Below are positions 6,873 through 14,835 of a stretch of 25,939 nt of DNA, piece by piece (the stretch's first letter is position 1; every line of letters starts with the position of its first letter). Below the pieces are notes generated by a model. It was given only the letters and a program-made list of their open reading frames with translations, was not told where the DNA came from and searched no databases. The position numbers and the translations under genes are program-made. This DNA is from an uncultured Lachnospiraceae bacterium. GTDB lineage: Bacteria > Bacillota > Clostridia > Lachnospirales > Lachnospiraceae. The DNA is taken from positions 1 to 25,939 of the forward strand of contig CAJUIS010000030.1 of NCBI GenBank assembly GCA_910586645.1, written 5' to 3'.

Positions 6873-8123
6873 TCACAAAACAAAAAAAACTTCCGCCACT
6901 TTTTGAAAGAACCATCGGTAATTCACTTTTTCCAGGGAAGCTTCTGTACACAGCTTCCTTTCCCACAGGACTTTTCCGTCCAAAAGATAACGGATCTTTC
7001 CTATCTGCTGCCCCTGACGCACCGGCGCTTTTAATTTCTTCTCTACATTACACTCCACCTTAACGGTTTCCCCTTCTTTCATCAGAAGTTCCGGAGCTTT
7101 ACTGTGATCCCGGACAGATACGCAGACAGACGCCTTCCCATATAAATGCCGGGTCTGCGCTTCTTCCACAGGAATCTTTTTCAACCATTCTTTGGAAACC
7201 GGCTCGGCAGACAAATCTTTTTTCTGATAATTTGAAAGTCCATACTTCATCAGTTTTTTTGTGTCCGACCATTTATAGCTCTTATTATTCGGCCATCCGC
7301 AGGCAAGCAGAGAAACTGCAAACGTCCGTCCGTCCCGCTCTAACGCTCCGACATAACAGTATCCCGCTTTCCCGGTAAATCCCGTTTTGCCGGAAAGGGC
7401 TCCATCCATCATCTTTAAAAACGCATTGTGGTTTGTACAGGAAAAACTGCGTGTTCCGGCGGAATTGGTAAAACTGTAAGACGGCGTTCTTGTAATTTCC
7501 AGAAATGCATCTTTTTTCGGAGACTTTTTGATGCAGTAACTCATGATCAAAGCCAAATCTACGGCTGTCGTTGAATGCATCACCGTTTTTGTCCCTTCTT
7601 CCGAGGTAATTTCTTTCTGGGAATCCAGGCCGTTCGGCGTAATGAAATATGTGTTTTTACAGCCGATTTCCTGCGCTTTCTGATTCATCATATCCGCAAA
7701 TCCCTCCACACTGCCCCCAATATGCTCGGCAATCGCAACGGCGGAATCATTATGAGACTCAAGCATCAGAGAATACAGCAAATCATTCAGACGAAACGTC
7801 TCCCCTTTCTGCATATGAAGCTTTACCTTTGGCATAGAAGCCGCATAATCTGACACTTCCGCCAAATCCTCCATATTTCCGCGCTCCAGAGCCAGAATGC
7901 AGGTCATAATTTTTGTCGTACTTGCCATTGGAAGTATGGCCTCTGCGTTTTTTCCAAATAAAACACGCCCGGAGTCAGCGTCCATCAGGACTGCCGACTG
8001 GGCGTATAGTTCACTTTCCTCTATGGTTGTCTTTGCTTCCTGTCCCATACAGGACTCCCCGTCAGACAATACGAGGAAAAAATTTACTGCAATCAGGAAA
8101 AAATACAATAAAACACGTTTCAT
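6873..8123 (-). CDS. D-alanyl-D-alanine carboxypeptidase (DacF/PBP5-type, family S11)
   Basis: A penicillin-binding protein that trims the terminal D-Ala from peptidoglycan stem peptides on the outer face of the membrane. All three active-site motifs are present (numbering from the Met at 8123): STTK at 68-71 with the nucleophile Ser, SHN at 123-125 and KTG at 246-248. An N-terminal hydrophobic signal (MKRVLLYFFLIAVNFFLVL) precedes a mature start near residue 28. A PBP5_C-like beta domain follows the catalytic domain (about 310-400), and the last residues (YRWFFQKVAEVFFVL) resemble the amphipathic membrane anchor of this family. The start is uncertain: ATG 8147 and 8132 are also in frame and no strong Shine-Dalgarno site exists; 8123 gives the cleanest signal peptide. 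It begins 53 bp after the ABC exporter genes, with no terminator between. Confidence 0.93.
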   Translation of the reverse strand: MKRVLLYFFLIAVNFFLVLSDGESCMGQEAKTTIEESELYAQSAVLMDADSGRVLFGKNAEAILPMASTTKIMTCILALERGNMEDLAEVSDYAASMPKVKLHMQKGETFRLNDLLYSLMLESHNDSAVAIAEHIGGSVEGFADMMNQKAQEIGCKNTYFITPNGLDSQKEITSEEGTKTVMHSTTAVDLALIMSYCIKKSPKKDAFLEITRTPSYSFTNSAGTRSFSCTNHNAFLKMMDGALSGKTGFTGKAGYCYVGALERDGRTFAVSLLACGWPNNKSYKWSDTKKLMKYGLSNYQKKDLSAEPVSKEWLKKIPVEEAQTRHLYGKASVCVSVRDHSKAPELLMKEGETVKVECNVEKKLKAPVRQGQQIGKIRYLLDGKVLWERKLCTEASLEKVNYRWFFQKVAEVFFVL

Positions 8124-8176
8124 AGCTTCCATCCATATCTGCAACATTACTGCATTTTATGCCGCTGATTTATGAT

Positions 8177-10039
8177 TTATGATGCTTCTTCGAACTGTGA
8201 ATTATAAAGCTCCGCATAAAAGCCCTGCCGCTGCATCAGCTCTTTATGGCTTCCCTGCTCCACAATATCCCCTTCTTTCATAACAAGGATCAAATCCGCA
8301 TCACGAATGGTCGAAAGCCTGTGCGCAATCACAAAACTGGTCCGTCCACGCATCAGATTATCCATAGCTTTTTGAATCCGCACCTCCGTTCTCGTATCCA
8401 CGGAAGACGTCGCCTCATCCAATATTAAAATTCTGTTGTCTGCAAGAATGGCGCGGGCAATCGTAAGAAGCTGCTTTTGCCCCTGGGAAACATTGCTTGC
8501 GTCTTCATTCAGCTCCATATCATAACCGCCGGGAAGCGTCTGGATAAAATGATGGGCATATGCCGCCTTCGCCGCCGCAACCACTTCTTCGTCCGTCGCA
8601 TCCAGCCTTCCGTAACGAATATTTTCCATAATGCTGCCCTTAAACAACCATGTGTCCTGCAAAACCATGCCGAACGCGTCCCTTAACTCCCTGCGGTTGA
8701 AATCCCGGATGTCATGGCCGTCAATTTGGATGCTTCCCTTATCCACATCATAAAAGCGCATCAAAAGCTTGACCATTGTCGTTTTTCCGGCGCCCGTCGG
8801 GCCTACAATTGCAATTTTCTGTCCCGGCTCCACTTTGGCTGAAAAATCATGGATAATCGTCTGATTCTTATCATATCCAAAACTTACATGCTCAAAATCC
8901 ACGCTTCCCTGCAGCCCCTCAAGCGACGCCGGATTCTCGGCAGTCTGGCTTTCCTCTTCTTCCTCCAAAAACTCAAATACACGTTCTGAAGCCGCCGTCA
9001 TTGACTGCACCTGGCTAATCACCTGTGCAATCTGCTGGATCGGCTGCGTAAAATTCTTGACGTACTGAATAAACGCCTGAATGTCTCCAATGCCGATTGC
9101 TCCGCGAATCGCTAACATTCCTCCGGAAATCGCAACGCCCGCATAACCAAGATTTCCAACAAAAATCATAATCGGATGCATCATGCCGGACAAAAACTGT
9201 GATTTCCAGGCGGATTCATAAAGTATCTGATTCGTTTCATTAAATTCGCGGATTGTCTCCTCTTCTTTATTGAACGCCTTTATAACAAGATGGCCTCCAT
9301 AAGTTTCCTCTACCTGGCCGTTGATATGCCCCAGGTATTCCTGCTGCGTCTTGAAATGCTTCTGCGAAAATTTAATGACAAGAGAGACAAGAATTGCCGA
9401 AACAGGAAGGATCACCAATGCAATTAAGGTCATCAGAGGTGAAATGGAAACCATCATCACAAGCGTTCCGATTAACGTTGTAACCGACGTGATAATCGTC
9501 GTAACGCTCTGGCTCAATCCCATGCCAAGCGTATCCACGTCATTTGTAATTCTGGAAAGCACTTCCCCATACGTTCTGCTTTCAAAATATTTCATTGGCA
9601 TACGATGGATTTTCTCTGAAATCTCTTTCCGCATCCGGTAACAGACTTTCTGTGTAATTCCCGTCATAATCCATCCCTGGCAAAACGAAAACGCCGAGCT
9701 TGCCAGATAAAGCCCCAGTGTAAGCAGAAGAATTTTTGCAATGCGCCCGAAATCAATTCCGCCGGTTCCTGCAATCTTTCCCATCAAACCTTCTGAAAGC
9801 GCCGTCGTCGCCATACCCATAATCTTTGGACCCACAACGGAAAACACTGTAGAGCAGGCTGCCAGAACCATAACAATCCAGATTGCAATCCTGTATCTGC
9901 CAATATAAGCAAAAAGCTTGCCAAAAGACCCTTTAAAATCCTTCGCCTTTTCGCCCGGCATCATGCCGCCATGCATAGGGCCTCCAGGACCCGGTCCGCG
10001 TCCGCGTGCTTTTAACTGTGCGCTTCTTTCCTCACTCAT
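8177..10039 (-). CDS. ABC exporter half-transporter, catalytically competent partner (BmrD/TM288-like)
   Basis: A 620-residue fused membrane/ATPase subunit. A Gly/Pro/Met-rich cytosolic N-terminus (about 12-30) precedes six membrane helices (about 45-345, PF00664) and the nucleotide-binding domain. Motifs: Walker A GPTGAGKT (413-420), Q461 of the Q-loop, Walker B LILDEATSSVD with catalytic E542, and switch His573. Its signature motif is degenerate (NVSQGQ, 516-521, in place of LSGGQ). That is the pattern expected of the partner of a degenerate subunit in heterodimeric exporters such as TM287/288 and BmrCD. The start ATG has GGAGG six bases upstream and overlaps the end of the upstream half-transporter by 8 bp (ATGAGTGA), implying translational coupling. 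Likely substrates are drugs, peptides or lipids; none can be named. Confidence 0.93.
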   Translation of the reverse strand: MSEERSAQLKARGRGPGPGGPMHGGMMPGEKAKDFKGSFGKLFAYIGRYRIAIWIVMVLAACSTVFSVVGPKIMGMATTALSEGLMGKIAGTGGIDFGRIAKILLLTLGLYLASSAFSFCQGWIMTGITQKVCYRMRKEISEKIHRMPMKYFESRTYGEVLSRITNDVDTLGMGLSQSVTTIITSVTTLIGTLVMMVSISPLMTLIALVILPVSAILVSLVIKFSQKHFKTQQEYLGHINGQVEETYGGHLVIKAFNKEEETIREFNETNQILYESAWKSQFLSGMMHPIMIFVGNLGYAGVAISGGMLAIRGAIGIGDIQAFIQYVKNFTQPIQQIAQVISQVQSMTAASERVFEFLEEEEESQTAENPASLEGLQGSVDFEHVSFGYDKNQTIIHDFSAKVEPGQKIAIVGPTGAGKTTMVKLLMRFYDVDKGSIQIDGHDIRDFNRRELRDAFGMVLQDTWLFKGSIMENIRYGRLDATDEEVVAAAKAAYAHHFIQTLPGGYDMELNEDASNVSQGQKQLLTIARAILADNRILILDEATSSVDTRTEVRIQKAMDNLMRGRTSFVIAHRLSTIRDADLILVMKEGDIVEQGSHKELMQRQGFYAELYNSQFEEAS

Positions 10040-12137
10040 GCAAATCCTCCTCTCTTATGCCAAGTTCCTTTGCCGATAACTGAGATTTGGCAATCTGCCG
10101 GTAAACATCACAATTTATAAGCAGCTCTTCATGCGTTCCCCTTCCTGCAATTTTCCCTTCATCCAAAACGAGAATCTGGCTGGCGTGAAGAATTGTGCTG
10201 ATTCTCTGAGCCACAATAATCACCGTGCTGTTTTTCACCTTCTTTTCCAGCGCTTTTCTGAGCTTTACATCCGTTTTCATATCCAATGCAGAAAAACTGT
10301 CGTCAAAAACATAAATTTGCGGCTGTTTGGCAATCGCTCTTGCAATGGCAAGACGCTGCTTCTGCCCGCCGGACACATTGCTGCCGCCCTGGGCAATCGG
10401 ACTTTCATAGCCTTCGCTTTTTTCTTCAATAAATTCCGCCGCCTGCGCGATTTCAGCCGCTTCCCGTATCTGTTCGTCACTGGCATTTTTGCTACCAAAC
10501 CGCAGATTGGATGCAATCGTCCCGGAAAATAGAACCCCTTTCTGCGGCACAAATCCTATTTCATCCCTCAGGCCTTCCAAAGAGAGCTCTCTGATATCTT
10601 CCCCGTCTATCGTAATGCTGCCCCCTGTCACATCATAAAATCGCGGAAGCAGATTGACAAGCGTAGACTTTCCACATCCGGTGCTCCCGATAATCGCGGT
10701 GATTTCTCCCGGCTTTGCGGTAAAATCAATATCAGAAAGAGCGTCTTCCTGCGCATTCTGATACCGGAAATACACATGCGAAAACTTTACTTCGCCTTTT
10801 TTCTCATTTCTTTTCTTCGGGCGTTCCGGCTCCTTTACAGACGTTTCGCTTCTTAAAACTTCGTCAATGCGTTCCGCGGCAACCCCTGCTCTTGGCAGCA
10901 TGATAGACATCATCGTCAGCATCAGAAAAGACATGACAATCTGCATCGCATAAGTAATAAACGCAGTCATGGCGCCCACCTGCAAAACGCCTTCGTCAAT
11001 TCTGTGCGCAGACACCCATATAATTAAAAGCGTCGTCCCATACATCACGAACATCATGCCAGGCATCATAAAATTCATGATCCTGTTTGTAAACAACTGT
11101 GTCTTCATCAGGTTTTGATTCGCCGTATCAAACCGCTCTTCTTCTTTTTTCTCTCTGACAAAAGCCCGGATCACAGGCAGCCCTGTCAAAATTTCTCTGG
11201 AAACAAGATTCAGCGCATCCACAAGCTTCTGCATCGCCTTAAACTTCGGCATGGCAACCGACACCAAAAGCAGGACAATGCCGACAATTAAAAGAACGGA
11301 TAATGCAATAATCCAGCTCATATTCGCCCCTGTCTGCGCAACTTTAAAAATACCGCCGATTCCGATAATGGGCGCATACAAAATCATACGCAGCATAATG
11401 GCAGAAACCATCTGAATCTGCTGAATGTCATTCGTGCTTCTTGTAATCAGTGAAGCCACTGAAAACCGATCCATTTCCGTATTGGAAAAACCTACAACCT
11501 TCTGAAAAACAGAACCTCTCAGATTCCGTCCGATTCCGGCGCCCACCTTTGACGCCAGATACCCGACCCCAGTGGATGCGGCAAGCATAAGAAGCGCCAT
11601 CAGAAACATTTTTCCGCCCGCGCTCCAAAGATAATCCATCTGCATCCTGTCTGTGTCTGTCCCGGCCGCCTCGTTGCAGGCTTTGGCGTATGCAATGCCT
11701 ACAGAAAGCAGCATACTGTCTCCCATGACGTCCGCCATTTCGTCCAGCCCGGAGCCGTCAAACGCTTCCTCTTCTCCTCCCATGCCCGCCGCCTGACAGG
11801 CTTTTAAAATCGGAGCAAGCAGCTCTTCGTCCAGCGCTTCAAGCGCTTCGTCATCGTCTACGGCCCGTACATAGATGTTTTCCGATTCCGGCTCATAAGC
11901 GTCTTCCCACTTCTTACGCTCTTTGTCCGTCATAAAAAAAGCTGTGCCGTCAAACGCCTCTCTCGTAATCCTTTCCGGCAGTATGTGGGATACGCCTCCG
12001 TTTATGATTCCGGTGTCAATAATATCTGACGTATACTGCGGCAGAGCCAAATCGCAAAATGCCTGTACGGCCAGCAGTAAAAAGATTGCCAGCACAGCGC
12101 GCCAGTACGGAATCATATTCTTAAAAATTTTAGACAT
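10032..12137 (-). CDS. ABC exporter half-transporter with degenerate ATP site and large extracytoplasmic insertion (BmrC/TM287-like)
   Basis: A 701-residue partner of the following gene. Walker A is GSTGCGKS (484-491) and the signature is canonical VSGGQ (588-592). The Walker B catalytic Glu is replaced by Asp (FDDSFSALD, D613) and the switch His by Gln (Q644 in VAQRIST). These are the hallmarks of the degenerate-site subunit. Between the first and second membrane helices (about residues 45-172) is an acidic insertion of roughly 125 residues, rich in Asp and Glu, which should face outside; ordinary half-transporters have only a short loop there. I prefer ATG 12137, ten bases after GGAGG (12152-12148); ATG 12146 lies only one base from that site. 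It is transcribed from the promoter at 12210-12238. Confidence 0.92.
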   Translation of the reverse strand: MSKIFKNMIPYWRAVLAIFLLLAVQAFCDLALPQYTSDIIDTGIINGGVSHILPERITREAFDGTAFFMTDKERKKWEDAYEPESENIYVRAVDDDEALEALDEELLAPILKACQAAGMGGEEEAFDGSGLDEMADVMGDSMLLSVGIAYAKACNEAAGTDTDRMQMDYLWSAGGKMFLMALLMLAASTGVGYLASKVGAGIGRNLRGSVFQKVVGFSNTEMDRFSVASLITRSTNDIQQIQMVSAIMLRMILYAPIIGIGGIFKVAQTGANMSWIIALSVLLIVGIVLLLVSVAMPKFKAMQKLVDALNLVSREILTGLPVIRAFVREKKEEERFDTANQNLMKTQLFTNRIMNFMMPGMMFVMYGTTLLIIWVSAHRIDEGVLQVGAMTAFITYAMQIVMSFLMLTMMSIMLPRAGVAAERIDEVLRSETSVKEPERPKKRNEKKGEVKFSHVYFRYQNAQEDALSDIDFTAKPGEITAIIGSTGCGKSTLVNLLPRFYDVTGGSITIDGEDIRELSLEGLRDEIGFVPQKGVLFSGTIASNLRFGSKNASDEQIREAAEIAQAAEFIEEKSEGYESPIAQGGSNVSGGQKQRLAIARAIAKQPQIYVFDDSFSALDMKTDVKLRKALEKKVKNSTVIIVAQRISTILHASQILVLDEGKIAGRGTHEELLINCDVYRQIAKSQLSAKELGIREEDLHE

Positions 12138-12165
12138 ATGTCGCATTCCTCCCTGTTTTTCTCAT
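12130..12165 (-). CDS. Possible 11-codon leader peptide before the ABC exporter genes
   Basis: ATG 12165 is preceded by GGGGAGG with only three bases between, and opens a short frame encoding MRKTGRNATYV. Its stop codon (TAA 12132-12130) overlaps the first codons of the exporter gene starting at 12137. This geometry would couple or attenuate translation of the transporter, as in some drug-responsive leader systems. The Shine-Dalgarno spacing is tight and such small frames can arise by chance, so this is a tentative call. Confidence 0.3.
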   Translation of the reverse strand: MRKTGRNATYV

Positions 12166-12209
12166 AAGCCTCCCCGACTTTTCTTCATCAAAACGGAAGA
12201 AATATCCAG

Positions 12210-12238
12210 ATAATAACACCAGAAAAACAAATTGTCAA
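12210..12238 (-). promoter_or_regulatory. Sigma-A type promoter of the ABC exporter operon
   Basis: On the - strand a perfect TTGACA (12238-12233) and TATTAT (12215-12210) are 17 bp apart. The -35 element overlaps the stop codon of the upstream glycosyltransferase gene. The leader to the exporter start is about 65 nt. Confidence 0.72.
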
Positions 12239-13401
12239 TAGATGGAAAACTGCAAAACCTCTTCTGCCCTCTTCTGCCAGGTATCCGCAGAAACCGATTT
12301 TTGAAATGCGCATTCTGCAACCCGCTTTGCATACGCCGGATTTTCATGTATCCTTACAATCTTTTCTGTCAGAGCGTCCCAATCCCCAACCTGATAAAAA
12401 ACAGCGTCTTTTCCGTCTGTAAGCTTTTGCCGTGCAAAACGGCTTCCTTCCGTCAGGCACAGCGTTCTGTTCAACATAGCTGAATAAACCCTGTCGTGCA
12501 GCCCGCCGCAAAATCCCGGCGTTGTGTTTAACAGCATTTTTGCATCCGCCATAATCTGAACGGACGCTGCAAATCCCACTCCTTTGCGAAGCGTAATATG
12601 CTTCCTCTCAAGCTCTTTTACCGTTTCCCATCCATGTCCCACTACAGTAAAGGGAACTCCCGCTTTAGCCGCTGCAAGCGCCGTTTCCTTTCTTTTCAGA
12701 TTCCTCAGATACTTATCCGCAAGATAGTCCCCGTTCATCCTTACCGTAAAATCTGATTCATCCAAAGATTCTCCCTGTTCCAAAAGGTACTCCAAAAGCG
12801 CCGCTTCCTGCGTCAATTCCGGGTTTCCCTGCATTTTTTCAATTAAAGCCAGTATTTCAAGCCGCCTGCTGCGGGGACAGGAAAGAATTTCCTGATACAG
12901 TTCATCCTCCGGCTCATACGTACCCAAAAAAAGAAGCTCCAACCGTTTCTGATCAAAACTTCTCTTTATATTCGCCTGCACTCCTCCAAGCGGAAGATAA
13001 AAAACCCTCTCTATATCAGGATAATATTTTTTTATATAATCCCTGTGATACGTATCAAGGCAAATTACGGAATAATTCGGAAAACCTCTCTTTAATCCCA
13101 CATGATGATAGAGCGGATGGTCTACAAGATAATTAAAAAACAGAACGCGGAAAGCTTTCAGATAAGGAGTCCCGTCATCCAGTCTGAGTCTTGGAAGAAG
13201 CGAATTAAAATCCATGGCAAACAGATACTTCTCCTGACATTCTAAAAGCCCTTCCAGCTTCTCTTCCATCCGCAGGGACAAATCGCAGACTTCCACAGAA
13301 TATCCCATATGCTCAAACGCCTCCGCAAGGCATTCCATAAAATAACGGTTTGATTCATAGCACAAATCTCTGGATAAAAACAGCAGTATCGTATCTCTCA
13401 T
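12235..13401 (-). CDS. CgeB-like family 1 glycosyltransferase
   Basis: A 388-residue protein with the architecture of CgeB-type glycosyltransferases. The N-terminal half contains FFNYLVDHPLYHH, VICLDTYHRDYIKKYYP and FYLPLGG, typical of the DUF3880-like half. The C-terminal half carries the Glyco_trans_1_2 (PF13524) pattern: VVGHGWE, then ILLNTTPGF-like MLLNTTPGFCGGLHDRVYSAM, then a VGDWDALTEKI segment. It should be a cytoplasmic, sugar-nucleotide-dependent GT-B enzyme; the acceptor is unknown (CgeB acts in spore-surface maturation in Bacillus). I chose ATG 13401, four bases after GGGAGG (13411-13406); the longer frame from 13458 would run into the upstream gene. It follows the rhomboid-like gene by 11 bp, so the two are an operon. 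Confidence 0.82.
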   Translation of the reverse strand: MRDTILLFLSRDLCYESNRYFMECLAEAFEHMGYSVEVCDLSLRMEEKLEGLLECQEKYLFAMDFNSLLPRLRLDDGTPYLKAFRVLFFNYLVDHPLYHHVGLKRGFPNYSVICLDTYHRDYIKKYYPDIERVFYLPLGGVQANIKRSFDQKRLELLFLGTYEPEDELYQEILSCPRSRRLEILALIEKMQGNPELTQEAALLEYLLEQGESLDESDFTVRMNGDYLADKYLRNLKRKETALAAAKAGVPFTVVGHGWETVKELERKHITLRKGVGFAASVQIMADAKMLLNTTPGFCGGLHDRVYSAMLNRTLCLTEGSRFARQKLTDGKDAVFYQVGDWDALTEKIVRIHENPAYAKRVAECAFQKSVSADTWQKRAEEVLQFSIY

Positions 13402-13412
13402 ACGTCCTCCCG

Positions 13413-14264
13413 TCAGCTTCTGCGGATATGCTGATGCGTAAACAGGTGATCCTGGCAATACTCATAGTTTCCCTCGCACTTGGAGCAGAAACGAAACTCC
13501 AGTTCAGGATCGTCTTGTTCCGTCCTGCCGCAAACCGCACATTTATGCTTTGTCACACCGGCCCCAAACGAATTTTTCTGCATCTGGCTCTTAAAAGCCC
13601 TTCGTCTGTGAATCTCCTTTGGAGAAACCCTGTGATAATTCCTTGTGGAAAGATAAAAGACCAGAAAATTTAAAACAGACATAAGAATCGCAACCCTGCC
13701 CGGCCATCCGCTTTCCACCAACTGAAGGAAAATCATAACGGCATAAACAGCCGCAAGCCATTTCATCTTAACCGGAATGATAAAATACAAAAGCACCTGC
13801 ATATCCGGATAACACACCGCAAAGGCAAGGAAAATCGTCATGTTGATATAGTTCGTGGAAAAAAACATTCCCATTCCAATCACCGGAACTCCGTAAACCC
13901 CGTAAAATACGCCGTACAAAAGAAACGCCCCGATTACCGTAAACAAAATGCCCCCAAAAATATAAACATTAAACCGGAACGTTCCCCAGGTGCGCTCCAG
14001 TGTCTGTCCCAACTGAAAATAAAAAAACATCATAATCAGCGTAAACAAAAGACTTGTGTCCGGAGGCATCAGCACCCACGTCAAAACACGCCACACCTGT
14101 CCGCGCAGGATATAATGCGGCTCAAGCGTCATCATAGAAAGCATATCCGGCGCAATGCGCATCAAGGTAAATCCTATGGCATATCCGGCCAGAAGCCAGA
14201 TAATTAAATTTGGAATGGCAAATCTGCCCAACTTTCGTTCCATCTTTTCTAAAAAATGATTCAT
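13413..14264 (-). CDS. Rhomboid-like membrane protein with C-terminal zinc-finger-like tail, probably inactive
   Basis: A 283-residue membrane protein resembling the rhomboid family: the loop-1 WR motif (WRVLTWVLMPP, 58-68), then FYFQLGQTLERTWGTFRFN (81-99), the usual helix 2-3 pattern. The catalytic features are not visible: where GxSG is expected in helix 4 there is GVPVIGMGMFFSTNYINM, and the last helix has GRVAILMSVLNF without the catalytic His. The cytosolic tail holds C242-x2-C245, C260-x2-C263, C270, H273 and H277, a likely zinc-binding module. It is therefore probably a pseudoprotease that binds rather than cuts membrane proteins (inference). It heads an operon with the CgeB-like glycosyltransferase from a consensus promoter. 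ATG 14264 has only a weak GGGCGGAA upstream. Confidence 0.75.
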   Translation of the reverse strand: MNHFLEKMERKLGRFAIPNLIIWLLAGYAIGFTLMRIAPDMLSMMTLEPHYILRGQVWRVLTWVLMPPDTSLLFTLIMMFFYFQLGQTLERTWGTFRFNVYIFGGILFTVIGAFLLYGVFYGVYGVPVIGMGMFFSTNYINMTIFLAFAVCYPDMQVLLYFIIPVKMKWLAAVYAVMIFLQLVESGWPGRVAILMSVLNFLVFYLSTRNYHRVSPKEIHRRRAFKSQMQKNSFGAGVTKHKCAVCGRTEQDDPELEFRFCSKCEGNYEYCQDHLFTHQHIRRS

Positions 14265-14297
14265 TCTTTTTCCGCCCTTTTGTTTTACTTTAAAAGC

Positions 14298-14326
14298 ATT
14301 ATAGTTTTATACCGATGCTTTGTCAA
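14298..14326 (-). promoter_or_regulatory. Consensus sigma-A promoter of the rhomboid-glycosyltransferase operon
   Basis: On the - strand a perfect TTGACA (14326-14321) and a perfect TATAAT (14303-14298) are 17 bp apart, about 34 bp upstream of the rhomboid-like start codon. It is the best promoter in the window. Confidence 0.88.
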
Positions 14327-14352
14327 TCCGTTTTTGGCAGACTTTAGGGAAT

Positions 14353-14395
14353 CAAAAATGAAACGCCGGCGCCGCGCAGCAAATGTGCGGCGCCG
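14353..14395 (-). terminator. Terminator of the LysM gene
   Basis: GGCGCCGCGCA (14368-14378) pairs with TGTGCGGCGCC (14384-14394) over 11 bp with one G-T pair and a 5-nt loop; C14367-G14395 extends it. Read on the - strand the hairpin is followed by GGCGTTTCATTTTTGATT, a moderate T-run. It lies just past the LysM stop codon and upstream of the rhomboid promoter. Confidence 0.65.
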
Positions 14396-14413
14396 CTTCC
14401 ACAGCCGCTTTTC

Positions 14414-14614
14414 CTACACAGGCGCATCCTGCCCTTCCTGTACGCCGCCCCGAAGCGAAACCGGGATGCAAAGCTCATCTCCCACTTTTAAATTGTAAAT
14501 ATCCACAAACGGATTTGCATACATAACCTGCGGAAGCGGCACATGATACTTCCGGCTTAACGTATATAAAGTATCTTCTTCCTTCACTACATGAATAATT
14601 CCTCTGCATTCCAT
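14414..14614 (-). CDS. Small LysM-domain protein
   Basis: A 66-residue protein made almost entirely of one LysM domain (about residues 6-52: IHVVKEEDTLYTLSRKYHV through LKVGDELCIPV), which binds N-acetylglucosamine-containing glycans such as peptidoglycan or spore cortex. There is no signal peptide, so it is either cytoplasmic, perhaps acting in the mother cell during sporulation, or released by an unusual route (inference). GGAG (14625-14622) supports ATG 14614 (7-bp spacing) or ATG 14617; a TTG at 14626 is in frame but overlaps that site. A TATAAT lies at 14649-14644 on the - strand without a recognisable -35. It is monocistronic, with its own terminator. Confidence 0.85.
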   Translation of the reverse strand: MECRGIIHVVKEEDTLYTLSRKYHVPLPQVMYANPFVDIYNLKVGDELCIPVSLRGGVQEGQDAPV

Positions 14615-14736
14615 CATAAACTCCAATAAACCTGTTTCCTTTTATTATATTCTTCCGCCTGCATCTGGTTCCTTTATTTTGTTTTTTTACACGAAATTTT
14701 ATCAGCTTCTTAACATAAAATTTCTAAAAATTTCAT

Positions 14737-14765
14737 TTGTCTTTTGTCAGATACTGTCGTATAAT
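14737..14765 (+). promoter_or_regulatory. Sigma-A type promoter of the activase gene
   Basis: TTGTCT (14737-14742) and a perfect TATAAT (14760-14765) are 17 bp apart, about 70 bp upstream of ATG 14836. The rest of 14615-14835 is AT-rich, with no other feature I can support. Confidence 0.68.
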
Positions 14766-14835
14766 ACAGTTTGTTCATAAAGCAGGAACATTCTTTACAT
14801 ATATTAATAATAATGAAATTACAGGTGATCTATTT

